Shown one piece after another: positions 44,091 through 55,855 of a stretch of DNA of 64,000 nucleotides. A model generated the notes under the pieces. It worked only from the letters and a program-made list of their open reading frames with translations, was not told the origin of the DNA and made no database searches. This stretch comes from Aspidapion aeneum (Eukaryota > Arthropoda > Insecta > Coleoptera > Brentidae), in contig OY755047.1 of assembly GCA_963576565.1 (NCBI GenBank), positions 1,550,001 to 1,614,000 on the forward strand, in the 5' to 3' direction. The position numbers and the translations under genes are program-made. Position 1 is the first letter of the stretch. Each line of letters begins with the position of its first letter.

Positions 44091-44995
44091 AATTTTAGGT
44101 TTTCTTCAAATTTTTTTAAAAACTAAGCTTCTTAGTGAAAAATATGTAATTACCTTTATTGTAGACAATATAAATTCCTTTTCAACGATATACAAGTCAG
44201 TGGGGTACGACTAGAGACAAACTCTTCAGCGGTGTCCGTTTATTGAAGTAATGCAAAAAAAATTAAAAAAAGAAACATGCATATTCCCTGTTTTCCCCGA
44301 TTTTCTTGAAAACCAAGCTCTCTATCAAAAATTGTGTCCTATAGTAAGTTGTAGACAATAAAATTTTCTTTTAAACGATATATAACAGCGCAGGATTAGT
44401 TTTATTTATAACAATTTAGGGGCCTCCGTAAATTACATCAATGTTAAAAAATCACTAAACTTACCAATTTTTTTAAGTTTTATCCAATTTTCTCAAAAAC
44501 TAAGCTTTTTAGGAATAAAAATTAAACACGCTTTATTGTAGAAAATGAAATTCTCTTTTTACCAGTGTATAAGCTAGTGCAATCAGATTAACAGCAAACT
44601 CTCCAGCGGCGTCCGTTTTTTGAGAAAATGTAAAAAAATTAAAAAACCACATGTTTGTCACAAGTTCTGCCCCATTATCTTATAAACCAAGCCCTCTATC
44701 AAAAATTGTGTCTTATAGTCGATTATAGACAATAAAAATTCCTTTTAAACGCTGTACCACAAGGTAAGATTTATCTTCAGAATAAAACTTCACAGATGGC
44801 CGTAAATAAAATCAAGTTTTACAAATCATCAAACAAATTAATTGTGTTACAGGTTTTATCCAATTTTCAGAAACTAAGTTTAATAAAAAAAACAGTGTTT
44901 GTAACGTTATTGTAGAAAATAAAATTTTCTTTTTAACGACGTATAAGTTAGTAGGGTTTGATTAATGACAAACTCTCCAGCGAGCGACGTCCGTA
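44090..44995. repeat. Repeat D-like tandem units of about 370 bp
   Basis: Two and a half units are marked by AAAACTAAGCTTCTTAGTG / AAAACTAAGCTTTTTAGGA, then TTGTAGACAATA or TTGTAGAAAATG, CAAACTCTCCAGCGGCGTCC and CCAAGCTCTCTATCAAAAAT. They are related to 41450-41650 and 56940-57000. From 44996 to 45187 nothing is recognised apart from the exon 5 acceptor. Confidence 0.65.
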
Positions 44996-45187
44996 CACGA
45001 CAAACACAAAACACTACAAAATGTAAATAAACAACAAATCTGGCATCCATCCACAGAGCAGCTGTGTGGCTACGTGCCAAAATACACGCAGGCATTTGCA
45101 AATATTGCCTTTGTTTAAAAAGAAAGCTATGTTTGCGTCAGTTTTCGTTTTTTTGAACTAGTATTTATCTATGTAATTTTTTCGCAG

Positions 45188-45390
45188 TCCCTTCAAAAAA
45201 ATGGCAACAGCAACAGAAAATGGCGTCGCGTTGGACTCCGAGTCGAAATATAGTAACAGAATTAATCGACCCAAGAGGATTCAACCGTTGCTGAATGAAA
45301 AGGAGAAGCCCCCCTTAGATGTGGTGTCTAAGGCTAAGATGATTTTTGAAAAGCGACCGGAAACAAGAACTAAAAAACCTCCACAAACTG
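45188..45390 (+). CDS. Coding exon 5 of the host gene
   Basis: After two bases from exon 4 it reads NPFKKMATATENGVALDSES, then RINRPKRIQPLLNEKEKPP, LDVVSKAKMIFEKRPETRTK and KPPQTG, with one base left over before GTAAGA. Acceptor TTTTTTCGCAG. KAKMIFEKRP recalls Lys/Arg plus hydrophobic-x-Phe docking sequences for PP1, but Met replaces the usual Val/Ile, so it is a weak candidate. The ATG inside the exon (45201) is internal because the frame is open upstream through the acceptor and matches exon 4's phase. Confidence 0.85.
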
Positions 45391-45429
45391 GTAAGACACT
45401 TAAATTTTATGAAACAAAATTTTTTCATA

Positions 45430-45658
45430 AAAAAACACCCAACTGCTAAATTTAATGGTAAGTACTAGTCGCAGTTGAGTACAAAATTGATAGGTATACC
45501 TATAATGTACGACATGCTTCAACTTTTAGTTTAGGTGCCCAAAGCGCACCTACGAAATTATACAGTTTTGTATTTTCATGAATCAGGTTACGGGGTATTT
45601 TTGTACCCAACTGCGACTAGTAGTTACAAGTAAATTTAGCAGTTGGGTGTTTTTTTTA
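45430..45658. mobile_element. MITE of about 229 bp just after exon 5
   Basis: AAAAACACCCAACTGCTAAA at the left is mirrored by TTTAGCAGTTGGGTGTTTTT at the right. The arms continue with TAAGTACTAGTCGCAGTTG and CAACTGCGACTAGTAGTTAC. The arm length of about 60 bp makes a strong hairpin only 40 bp after the donor. Confidence 0.85.
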
Positions 45659-46301
45659 TTTAATTCTTATTCAGCTTTATAAAAAGCACCATGCATTTAC
45701 GATTCATTTAGCTTTACCCAAAAAGTACGTGTGGATTTTCTACGGACGCGAACAGTGTTACCTTCTATTGAGTGAAGGTGGGGGAGGAGCGAGGAAGGTG
45801 GAAACTAGTAAAATGATGTTGGAAAAAAGTCTTAAAGCGTGACATTTGCACTGGGTAATCAAACGAATTTCAATAAAATCCCCTGAAATTTAGATAATTT
45901 GTATGCCTTAAAGCCTACATAATGTGACAAAATGGCGTCTGAAGACCGCCATGTTGATTCCTGTTTAAAAAAATATAGCCTATAGCACCTTCGGGATCAG
46001 TAGCAATTCAACGACACCTTTTTTGTCAAAATCGGTTCAGCCGTTTAGCCTCTAGCGTGACACAAACATATTTAATTACATACATACAATCGAAAAACAT
46101 TACCCTTCCTTTCGCCGTGCTGCAGTTGGGTAAAAAATACAATACGCGCATCCCAGAAGATAAAATACTATAGATATTGTATAATTACCGGGTGTACAAA
46201 AATACACCACTTTATAATTCAAAATTGGTTTTTTTTTCTCCAAAATTTACGGCTTTTACAAAAAGGCGGTGATTGAACACTTCTTGGACACACTGTATTG
46301 T
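45659..46301. repeat. Partial copy of the 11181-11712 repeat, then unassigned
   Basis: About 45780-46135 shares TTTCAATAAAATCNCCTGAA, AATGGCGTCTGAA and CGCCGTGCTGCAGTTGGGT with the MITE in intron 1, with an extra block on the sensitivity of AATCGGTTCAGCC type. 46136-46301 is unassigned. Confidence 0.6.
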
Positions 46302-47610
46302 ACAGCTGGTTCGGAAAAAAGTTTCTACGATGTCACATGACTGATAATGGATTACCTATGTAAAAAGACATATATAAAAATAATGTCAGTAATACTGATC
46401 GTGTGAGGGCCGCTTTAAGATTATCAGTATTACTGACAGTATTTTTATATATGTCTTTGTTTATAACTTTTGACAAATAAAGACATATATAAAAATACTG
46501 TCAGTAATACTGATCGTGTGAGGGCCGCTTTAAGATTATCAGTATTACTGACAGTATTTTTATATATGTCTTTGTTTATAACTTTTGACAAATAAAGACA
46601 TATATAAAAATAATGTCAGTAATACTGATCGTGTGAGGGCCGCTTTAAGATTATCAGTATTACTGACAGTATTTTTATATATGTCTTTGTTTATAACTTT
46701 TGACAAATAAAGACATTTATAAAAATACTGTCAGTAATACTGATCGTGTGAGGGCCGCTTTAAGATTATCAGTATTACTGACAGTATTTTTATATATGTC
46801 TTTGTTTATAACTTTTGAGAAATAAAGACATATATAAAAATAATGTCAATAATACTGATCGTGTGAGGGCCGCTTTAAGATTATCAGTATTACTGACAGT
46901 ATTTTTATATATGTCTTTGTTTATAACTTTTGACAAATAAAGACATTTATAAAAATAATGTCAGTAATACTGATCGTGTGAGGGCCGCTTTAAGATTATC
47001 AGTATTACTGACAGTATTTTTATATATGTCTTTGTTTATAACTTTTGACAAATAAAGACATTTATAAAAATACTGTCAGTAATACTGATCGTGTGAGGGC
47101 CGCTTTAAGATTATCAGTATTACTGACACTATTTTTATATATGTCTTTGTTTATAACTTTTGACAAATAAAGACATATATAAAAATAATGTCAGTAATAC
47201 TGATCGTGTGAGGGCCGCTTTAAGATTATCAGTATTACTGACAGTATTTTTATATATGTCTTTGTTTATAACTTTTGACAAATAAAGACATATATAAAAA
47301 TACTGTCAGTAATACTGGTCGTGTGAGGGCCGCTTTAAGATTATCAGTATTACTGACAGTATTTTTATATATGTCTTTGTTTCTAACTTTTGACAAATAA
47401 AGACATATATAAAAATAATGTCAGTAATACTGATCGTATGAGGGCCGCTTTAAGATTATCAGTATTACTGACAGTATTTTTATATACGTCTTTGTTTATA
47501 ACTTTTGACAAATAAAGACACATATAAAAATACTGTCAGTAATACTGATCGTGTGAGGGCCGCTTAAAGAACTTAAAGTCAGGGTTGTCTATTTTTTCGA
47601 ACCAGCTGTA
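46302..47610. mobile_element. MITE whose interior is an 11-copy hairpin array
   Basis: TACAGCTGGTTCGGAAAAA at the left and TTTTTTCGAACCAGCTGTA at the right are inverted, TA being the likely duplicated target. The inside is almost wholly the tandem array at 46368-47575. No coding frame. Confidence 0.85.
46368..47575. repeat. About 11 tandem units of 115 bp, each an inverted repeat
   Basis: Each unit has a left arm GACATATATAAAAATACTGT, CAGTAATACTGATC, a loop GTGTGAGGGCCGCTTTAA, then the inverse arm (GATTATCAGTATTACTGAC, AGTATTTTTATATATGTC), and a spacer TTTGTTTATAACTTTTGAC. Stem of about 35 bp. Units alternate between AATGTCAG and ACTGTCAG on the left arm, so some stems carry one mismatch. 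Loop and spacer are almost invariant. Confidence 0.95.
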
Positions 47611-48038
47611 CAAAATAGGACGTTTTATACCGAGGCGAAAAATTTGTATCACGAGCGTAGCGATAGCGAGGCCCATTATTATTGTCGGTTCGGTTTATTT
47701 TTTAATTTTCTTGTATTTTAGTGCTTTCCATTGTTACTTCAATGTATAAAATAAATGTAAAAAAAATGTTAATTTTTTTATTATCAAAATGGTCGTGCTA
47801 ATTATTGGTTGAATTGAATCATATTTTTTCTTGTTTAAACAAATTATATTTTTTAGTCATCTGTTTATTATGGTTGATTGGTTGTTCAATGGGTACTAAA
47901 TATCTATTGTTATACGTTTATAATGGTATCAACCAATTGGTACTTTAAACAAACAAAGAATATTTTTATACTTCTTATCTGTTCTTGGTATATAATTTTT
48001 TTATGACACGCACAAGACAACAAAGAAGCTTTGAGATA
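47611..48038. other. Intron 5, nothing recognised
   Basis: AT-rich sequence without frames or repeats that I can support. Confidence 0.5.
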
Positions 48039-48634
48039 CAGTGAAACAACCTCTTCTTGCGGACATCTCTGTTAAGCGGACACTCCCTTTAGGCGGACAA
48101 ATTTGTTGGAAAGCTTTTGCCTATTTCTCTACAAGCGGACAATTTTTTTCGGTTAAAAAATTCTGAAACCTTCCTTAACCAGACGCGAACCTCTGACAAC
48201 GAGACGGAGCGCTGCATAACATGGGCCTAAATATTTATGTATGTTGGCAACAACGCACTCTGCAGCCGAGGAATTACCTCTTTCCGTTTTAATGCGGAGA
48301 CTAAATACTTCTGTCATATTTATAACATATTTTATTCGGCGAAACTGCTGTGTTTTATTTTTATTGTTCAGTTGGGTAGTAGATCTCTTTGAAATGGCGC
48401 CTAATAAATTTTGTTTTACTTTACGTGAAAAAATGGAAGCTGTTAACGTTTCGGAAAGGAACATCTATCAGGACGAAAGATCGCTGAAAAATTTAATATC
48501 GGAAAAACTCAAGCAGCGGAAATTGTTAATAAATACATATTAAAATTTTGCAGTTCTGTCTCATAAGCGGACACCTCCAATAAGCGGACAAAATCGACGA
48601 AACCGTGAGTGTCCGCTTATAGGAGGTTTCACTG
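48039..48634 (+). mobile_element. Tigger/pogo-type element (copy 4), both ends present
   Basis: TA (48037-48038 and 48635-48636) flanks CAGTGAAACAACCTC and GGAGGTTTCACTG. ATG at 48394 starts MAPNKFCFTLREKMEAVNVS, the transposase DNA-binding start, which is soon frameshifted. The catalytic part is absent. It is the best preserved of the four copies. 48635-48850 after it is A/T low-complexity. Confidence 0.88.
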
Positions 48635-48850
48635 TATATGAAAAGTTGGGACGATTTTTTTCTATACTCAACTTTCGAAAAACGTTTTTGAAACAAATTT
48701 CGTTTGAAAAAAATATTTTTAAAACAAAATTTAATTTGACGAAACTTTTTTCTCAAAAAACTCTCAGCTAAAAAAAAAAATTTTTAAAGTTTTTTCAAAA
48801 ACCAATTTTTTTAAATCGATCAAAAATTAATTTTGAAATATTTTTAACAG

Positions 48851-49154
48851 GCGACGTTGCTGCCAAAGTAGAAGGTTTCAACTCGATCATCGTAAAAACC
48901 AAGGTTGCCAACTCGTCCGTCGCTGCATGCAAAAAACCCCCAATCAAACATTGTAAACCAGTACTCACTGATAAACAAAAAAATACTCACAGCCACCACA
49001 GACCGGTGGCGAAACCTGTCATTTTAAATCCCGAAACTGAAGTTAAGATGGCGCCCAGCAACAAACCCAAGACCCTCGAATTGGAGGGCATCAATAAGGA
49101 GAAATGGAGCAAGTGGGAGACGAATTTGCCCAGCCCTATACCAGATGTCTCAAG
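48851..49154 (+). CDS. Coding exon 6 of the host gene
   Basis: With one base from exon 5 it encodes GDVAAKVEGFNSIIVKTKVA, then KKPPIKHCKPVLTDKQKN, RPVAKPVILNPETEVKMAP and EKWSKWETNLPSPIPDVS, leaving AG before GTAAAG. Many Lys-Pro and Val/Ile-Val-Lys motifs occur; KVEGF and SIIVKTKV are the kind of short sites used for protein docking, but none is a clear match. The last 50 bases are partly repeated in the following intron (49278-49330). Confidence 0.85.
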
Positions 49155-49277
49155 GTAAAGCCTATATGTAATTTTTTTGTAATATCTTAAAAACTAAAAG
49201 TGACAGGTTAAAATCAGTATGACAGTTGGATTCATTGTAAAAAACACTATAAAAAACAGACAAAAAACAACAATTTA

Positions 49278-49330
49278 CTAAATGGGGGACGAATTTACCC
49301 AGCCCTATACCGGATTTTTCAAGGTAAAGA
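49278..49330 (+). pseudogene. Decayed duplicate of the exon 6 end and its donor
   Basis: GGGGACGAATTTACCCAGCC and CTATACCGG...TTTCAAGGTAAAG repeat the last coding bases of exon 6 (GAGACGAATTTGCCCAGCCC) and its splice donor 165 bp further on. The similarity continues into the intron (AAAGTGACA..TTAAAATTCAGT). Three or four changes separate the copies, and no acceptor precedes the duplicate. Confidence 0.85.
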
Positions 49331-50467
49331 CATTCAAGTCATTATTTTGTAAAATAAAAGTGACATATTTTAAAATTCAGTTTGACAGATTTTTTATGAA
49401 AAAATATATAAACAAGCAATCATAAAAAAAAAAACATTTCATGTAAAAAAAGCCAAGCACGCGAAAGTGGTATTCGGCAAAAAGAATTGAGATAAAAATA
49501 AAGCCAAGTTCTCCAATACAAATTTCAAAATTAAAGGTTCTTACTAGTTTGGAAATCTTTTTCACTTTCGCGTACTTGGCTTTTTTTTAGATGAAATGTT
49601 TTTGTTATGATTTCACTACTATTTTAAAGGATTTGGATAATATTTAAGTTTTAAAGTAGTAAAATATGCGGAATATTGTTCAAAACTTTTGCAATGCCTG
49701 ATTAAAAATGTTGAGGTTTTTTTATTTTTTCCTATACTTTTATCAGTCTTCCAAAGCTCAAGTCTCTAGCGTTTTTGGAGGTGGAGAATGTTACTTTTAC
49801 ATATATGTACATTTATAGGGGAGGGAAGTTAATTAACATTTGGGGTTTTTTAATTTTCTTTTATAGTTTTAGTATAGTTTTTATCGGCCTTCCAAAGCTC
49901 AGCTCTCTAGCGTTTCTGGAAGTGTAACATTTACTTTTACATAAATTTACATTTATAGGGAAGAGAAGCAAATGAAAATTTTGGGGTTTTTAAATTTTTT
50001 CCTATAGTTTTATCATATTTCCTATCAGTCTGCCAAAGCTCAGCTCTCTAGCGCCTCTGGAAGTGGGCAATGTTACTTTTACATAACTTTAAATGTATGG
50101 GGGAGAGGAGTGAATTAGAATTTTGGGATTTTTTGATTTTTTCCTAGGATTTGGTCATAATTTCTACTAGTGTGACAAATTTCAGCTTTATAGCATGTCT
50201 GGAAGTACAGTAGAATTTTGATAATCTATACATAAGTAAGTGAGTGAGTGGCAATTTCGACGTTTTTTGAAATTTCGTAACTACTTTACTACTTTATGGA
50301 AGTCTATGAAACTTGGAGGGATTGTTAACTATATAAAGATCTTTGACTGTGCAAAGTTTGAGTTTCGTAGCTCATTCTGAAGTGGAGTTTTAGATAGGTT
50401 AAATATGGACTGAAATGTTCCTGAAACCTCCCCATTTCCAAAATACATATTATTATTTTCTATATAG
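49331..50467. repeat. Intron 6: foldback F copy and tandem repeat G
   Basis: 49424-49612 is a shortened foldback F (AAGCACGCGAAAGTGGTATT and CTTTCGCGTACTTGGC). 49613-49720 is its usual right flank. About 49720-50120 has three tandem units of about 125 bp of G (CTCTCTAGCGTTTCTGGAAG, AATGTTACTTTTACATA). The remainder to 50467 is unassigned. Confidence 0.65.
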
Positions 50468-50653
50468 GGTCGATCAAAAGAACCAAGAAAACAACCTCTA
50501 CTCAAACCCAAACAGCTTAAGTGAAACCCCAGACCTCATTCTCACATCAAGCCCTGTTCAGATGCTTCACTCCCCAACATTTAGAAAAAACTCCACCGAG
50601 AAATTCTTAAAAGCCGAACAGAGGACTGGTCCAGGCGCTGAAGCCACCAACAG
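50468..50653 (+). CDS. Coding exon 7 of the host gene
   Basis: After AG from exon 6: RVDQKNQENNLYSNPNSLSE, then TPDLILTSSPVQMLHSPTF, RKNSTEKFLKAEQRTGPGAE, leaving AG before GTAAAA. Several Ser/Thr-Pro sites (SSPVQ, HSPTF) suggest phosphorylation by Pro-directed kinases. KFLKAEQRTGPG has a basic-hydrophobic look. The acceptor TTTTCTATATAG has a short pyrimidine tract but the phase match is exact. Confidence 0.85.
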
Positions 50654-50868
50654 GTAAAAAAAACACCGCAAATTTTTTTTCGAAAAAATTGCTTTTAAAA
50701 AAAAAAGTTGAGTTTCAAAAAAATTGATTTACAAAAAAAAAATTCAAAATTAAAAAAAGTAATTCAAAATTTTGTTTTTTCTGAAAAATTTATTTTCGAA
50801 AAAATGTCCATAACCCACTTTACAATCAATTCTATAAATATTTTTATATTCTATTGTTTTGTTAACAG
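50654..50868. other. Intron 7 (215 bp)
   Basis: Short intron of A/T low-complexity sequence. The open frame that runs through part of it is not coding: composition changes abruptly at the AG of TTTTGTTAACAG. Confidence 0.7.
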
Positions 50869-51946
50869 ATACATAAGTCCCCTCGGAAGCCCCACCAAAA
50901 ACTACCAAAAATCACCTCAATTTAATGCCACATACACCATAGAAAGATCCCCCTTAACAGAAACCCCCAGAAGTGCCGCGAAACTCAACAACCGAGGCCG
51001 GAAATCTCCTACTGGAGGTCGATTAACTCCTACCTCCCCCAACAAGGGTAATGATTTTCCTTTAGGAGGTCGAATATCTCCCAGTGGAAGAAAATCACCT
51101 TCTGGAGGTAGAGTATCCCCTGGAAGAGGTAGAATAGCCTCTAGCGGGGGTAGGATATCTCCTGGAGGAGGAAAAGTATCACCTTGTAGAAGTCCTACTT
51201 TGGTATCTCCAAGAGAAACATTTGGAAGTATTGTGGAGTCTCTTGTGTCTCCAAAAAGTCCCACGCCAGACTATGATGAACCTCCAAGTCCTGGGGCTCA
51301 GCTAATCTCTCCTACGTCACAAAACAATATATCAAAAAACGCTGTAAGTTCTTCGGTTTTTAATTTTAACTCAACAAATGGAGTTAAAAAGCAAAACCAT
51401 TTGCCTGTTGTTAACAAAAATGTGTCTGATAAAAAAGTACCAGTTTCTGAGCTCCTTGAAATTGAAATTAACGGTATAAATAATAAATCTAGTCAAAATT
51501 TGTCAAGTGATAACCATAAACAAGTGAAAGAACACGAAAAAAGTAATATAATTGACTTGGAAAAAATATCAGAAAGTGCAGTTAAACCAAAAGGAAAAAT
51601 TAATAAAGAAAACAAAAACAAGGTGGACAATTTAAATAACAAAAAATCCTATCCTACTCTTAATTTAGAAACAGTAAGTGATAACAGTGTGAATGAACAA
51701 AATAATGGTTTTGATGAAGTTAGTAACGTAAAAACATCAGTGAAAAATAGTGAAAATATAAAAGTTAAAGACTCAAATAATGAGAGTTTCAATAGTAATG
51801 AAGGAAATTGTGTGTTTCCAAAAAAGTTAAAGCCCAGAGTCGAGGAATCGACACAAGTTTTTAACTTTACCAAGGAAAGAAGAGATGTTCCTGATTATAT
51901 TTCCAATGATATGAGCAGAGTGCCTCAAAAACCAAGTTTACCTCAG
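50869..51946 (+). CDS. Coding exon 8 of the host gene, largest exon
   Basis: It encodes about 359 residues. First comes RYISPLGSPTKNYQKSPQFN, then a Ser-Pro-Gly-Arg tract of about 60 residues with degenerate repeats (GGRISPSGRKSPSGGR, VSPGRGRIASSGG), then SPTPDYDEPPSPGAQLISP. A long Asn/Lys/Ser-rich disordered part follows, and the exon ends TQVFNFTKERRDVPDYIS, SRVPQKPSLPQ before the donor GTAAGT (phase 0). The SP(S/T)GGR tract resembles cytoskeleton-associated disordered linkers and would be a phosphorylation target. Codon use shifts to A-rich in the second half. No catalytic domain. Confidence 0.9.
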
Positions 51947-52530
51947 GTAAGTAAATAATTTTAAGTTCAAAGAATTTTTACCTTCCTAGCCCGCGCAGCA
52001 ATGACCAGAGAAGGTATTGTTTTCGAGGAATTTTTTAGGAAGGTATCAAATCTATTTTTTTTGTAAAACTAATTTGATTTAAAAAAACTAAAGGAACATT
52101 TAAAAGGAAAATTACATCTACTATAAATTCAATTTTCATCAACCAACTGTTAAATCCACATTAGCCTAGAATTCGCAGCATATTTTTATACAGTGGCGTA
52201 TCTAGAAAAAAAGTTTGGGGGGGGGGGTAACTTTCTCTTACCTAAACTTTTAAGATCCTCACATGTAGGCTTTCAAAAATTTTGTAGTGATTATAAGGTC
52301 TTGGAGCGGGTAGGGTCGAGCCTCCTAAAGTACGCCAATGATTTATAAGTGTCTATATAAATTATTATTTAGCAGTAGATGTATGCAGTATAACAACCTG
52401 AAAGTTTGGCCTAAAGGCAAATTTTGCTGCATATTATTAATCTAAGTATATATAATCAATTTCTGCAAGTGATACATAAAATTGTTTGTAATTTTAATGT
52501 CACTATTAGCAATGCAATAGATCTAAAATA
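51947..52530. repeat. Intron 8 start: repeat A fragment and hAT-like MITE
   Basis: 51977-52045 begins TTACCTTCCTAGCCCGCGCA (family A). 52191-52340 is a hAT-type MITE (CAGTGGCGTATCTAG, TACGCCAATG, G-run at about 52217-52228) with weakly matching 8-bp flanks. The rest is unassigned. Confidence 0.65.
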
Positions 52531-53445
<915 letters not shown>

Positions 53446-53529
53446 AGAAAGCATTACTCTTATAGAAAAAAAAATATACCAGAATTGTTTTGTAGCCATA
53501 TTTGTTTTGATTTGCGATTAAACTCTGAT

Positions 53530-55855
53530 TTTGTTAAAATTTACTACGCCCAAACTTTGACGCGTCGTAATGCAAAAACTATTGGTCGGAACAAAAAAAT
53601 GTATAAAACCAAAGGTGTGCGCAATTTTGTTTTCTACATATTAAAAAAAAAAGTTTGAACTTTTTTTATAGCACATACTCCAACTGTGCTATTTTCCTCC
53701 AAGCGCCGCGATGCAGAGGCTATCAGGGGACTTATGTCTACCATCCCACCAAATTTCATGTCTGACGATTGGCCTATAATGGATTTTAACCAAAATCTAC
53801 TCAGCTCTTTACAGTAGTGTACAGCGTGTCCCATTTTCGATGGGATTAAATGGGAAACTCGGTTATTATTAAAGATATTGATTTTCTGATTGCACCTTAC
53901 CGTGCTCTTTTTTTGAGCCCTTAAAAATGGCGTAATCAGATTTTTGCTATACCCCGTAGTTTCGCTAATACAGGGAGTTTTTGAAAAAATTGTATTTTTA
54001 ATAATCCCTTGTATCTCGCTTATTTTGTGAGATACTTTTATTCTGTAAAAACATTTTTATGGCAAAAAAATATTGTTTAGTTTTTGAGATATGGTATTTA
54101 TCATAAAAAAATTAAATACGGATCTGGATTTTTTTTATTACTTTTTTGATTGGTTTCATGCTAGTATTATCATAAAATAATAAAAATTTTAAAAATTTTT
54201 GTTTTAAGGTAAAAAAAAAATATTTAATATTTTTAAAAAAATTAGTCCGAACCTGGATATTTCCAACATAAATATAAACTAAAAATTGCTAGTTAAACAA
54301 TTTTTAGTTTAACTGTTTTGATACTTAGCATATTAAAATGGTTTTACGTTAATTTACAGATTTATTTGAAACAAAGTCTACGAAAAATACAAAAAAAAAC
54401 AAATTATAAAAAATAACTAATCTTTCTGATTACCATTATGTGTAAGACATTGTTGGCATTGTTGAGTAATTTTTCTTAACGCATTTTGCATAAAAATATT
54501 TCTGCCATTTAAATATTGGGATTTTGTTGCTTGAATGAAGCAGTCAAACATATCACATTTTTCAAAATCTGGATATGGTCGATTTCTAGCCAGTTTAAAA
54601 TAATTGTAAGCCATTTACAAAAATGACAAGTAAAATGACAATGTCAATTCCACGCTTTTGTTTTGTAAATTTCACGACCTGCTGTTTGGTTATCAAATAA
54701 TTAGTACGATATTATTTTTGTAACTTTTTAACGTTTTTTACTTTATTTATAAATCTTTTAATTATCATTTCAAAACAGATAAACTAAAAATCGTTCAACT
54801 AGTGTGTCTTGCAATTTTTAATTTATAATTACGTTGGAAATTTCCAGGTTCGGACTATAATTTTTTTTTTCAAATATTAAATAGCTTTTTTTAACCTTAA
54901 ATCAAAAAAATATTAAAGTTTTATCATTTTAAGGTAATAAAAGCATGGAAATAATCAAAGTAGTGATAAAAAAAATTCAGGTCCGTATTTAATTTTTTTT
55001 ATGATAAATACCATATCTCAAAAACTAAACAATATTGTTAAAAATTGACAACGTCATTATTTTGCTCTAAAAAAGTTGCCAAAGGTTTTTACAGAATAAA
55101 AATATCTTGCAAAATAAGCGAGATACAAGGAATTAATTAAAATGCAATTTTTTCAAAATCTCCCTGTATTAGCGAAACCACGGGGTATAGCAAAAATCTG
55201 ATTGCACCATTTTTAAGGGCTCCAAAAAAGAGCACGGTAATCTTTAATAATAACCGAGTTTCCCATTTAATCCCATCGAAAATGGGACACGCTGTACACT
55301 ATTTTCCCTAAAAATTTCATGAAAATTGGTTTAGTGCTTTAGAAGCTATCGTACTACGGACAGACATACATTGCTAAGATAGGTCAAAATACACCCAAAT
55401 AACAAATTTTCGTTATCTGAAAAAAAACATTTTCGTCGAAAACAATATAGTTTTTGCAAAGTCACTTCAATAACTCCTAATACAGGGTTCTATCGATTTC
55501 ATGAAATTTTGCTTCATTCTACCCTTCAAAAGTTATCCAAATTCATATAAAATCTTCCTGGTATAATTTCAACCCTACCGACAGAGAAGTGGCGCGGCTC
55601 TTTGCGGTCCGAGCACAAAGTATTTGTTTTTCGACCGACCCAGCCCAGGTGGATAGACGACACCCGATTGGCAGATTTTTTTGAGATGCGCTTTTAATTG
55701 CTTTCAGGCGTTCTTTGCGGGACCCCTTTAGTCGGCAGTATGCAGAGTTAGAAAATAAATCAGTGTCGTTCCTGTCGGTGTAGGAATAGAAAGTTTTATT
55801 ATCTACTTTGCAAAAACTATACCTTCTCTAACCATTGCTGTGCGGTCTAGGAAGG
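53530..55855 (-). repeat. Repeat A, large variant, split by a long-TIR element
   Basis: The left part includes GGATTTTAACCAAAATCTAC. After the insert it goes on CACTATTTTCCCTAAAAATT, GAAGCTATCGTACTACGGAC, and ends CTTCTCTAACCATTGCTGTG, CTAGGAAGGTAAA. An extra GC-richer block (about 55540-55780) with CGACAGAGAAGTGGCGCGGC is not found in other copies. Confidence 0.7.
53822..55294. mobile_element. 1.47-kb element with terminal inverted repeats of about 490-515 bp
   Basis: TA (53820-53821 and 55295-55296) flanks CAGCGTGTCCCATTTTCGAT and ATCGAAAATGGGACACGCTG. The arms run to about 54312 and from about 54778, with scattered mismatches. The centre holds a 65-codon minus-strand frame (54417-54614, PDFEKCDMFDCFIQATKSQ) of unknown nature. 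Termini and TA target suggest a Tc1/mariner-related non-autonomous foldback. Confidence 0.85.

Noticed and set aside
45201..45449. ATG at 45201 as the start of a separate short gene
   Set aside because: The frame is open upstream through the acceptor, fits exon 4's phase, and loses protein-like composition after the donor at 45391.
46368..47575. Regular repeats and spacers that resemble a CRISPR array
   Set aside because: Units are 115-bp hairpins with nearly invariant spacers inside a transposon-like element in an intron-bearing genome; no cas genes.
50708..50868. Upstream ATG and open frame before exon 8
   Set aside because: This stretch is A/T low-complexity intron 7. The acceptor at 50868 and phase match with exon 7 are better evidence than the open frame.
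50917..51264. 115-codon minus-strand frame opposite exon 8
   Set aside because: It mirrors the Ser-Pro-Gly-Arg tract of the + strand exon and is explained by its base composition.
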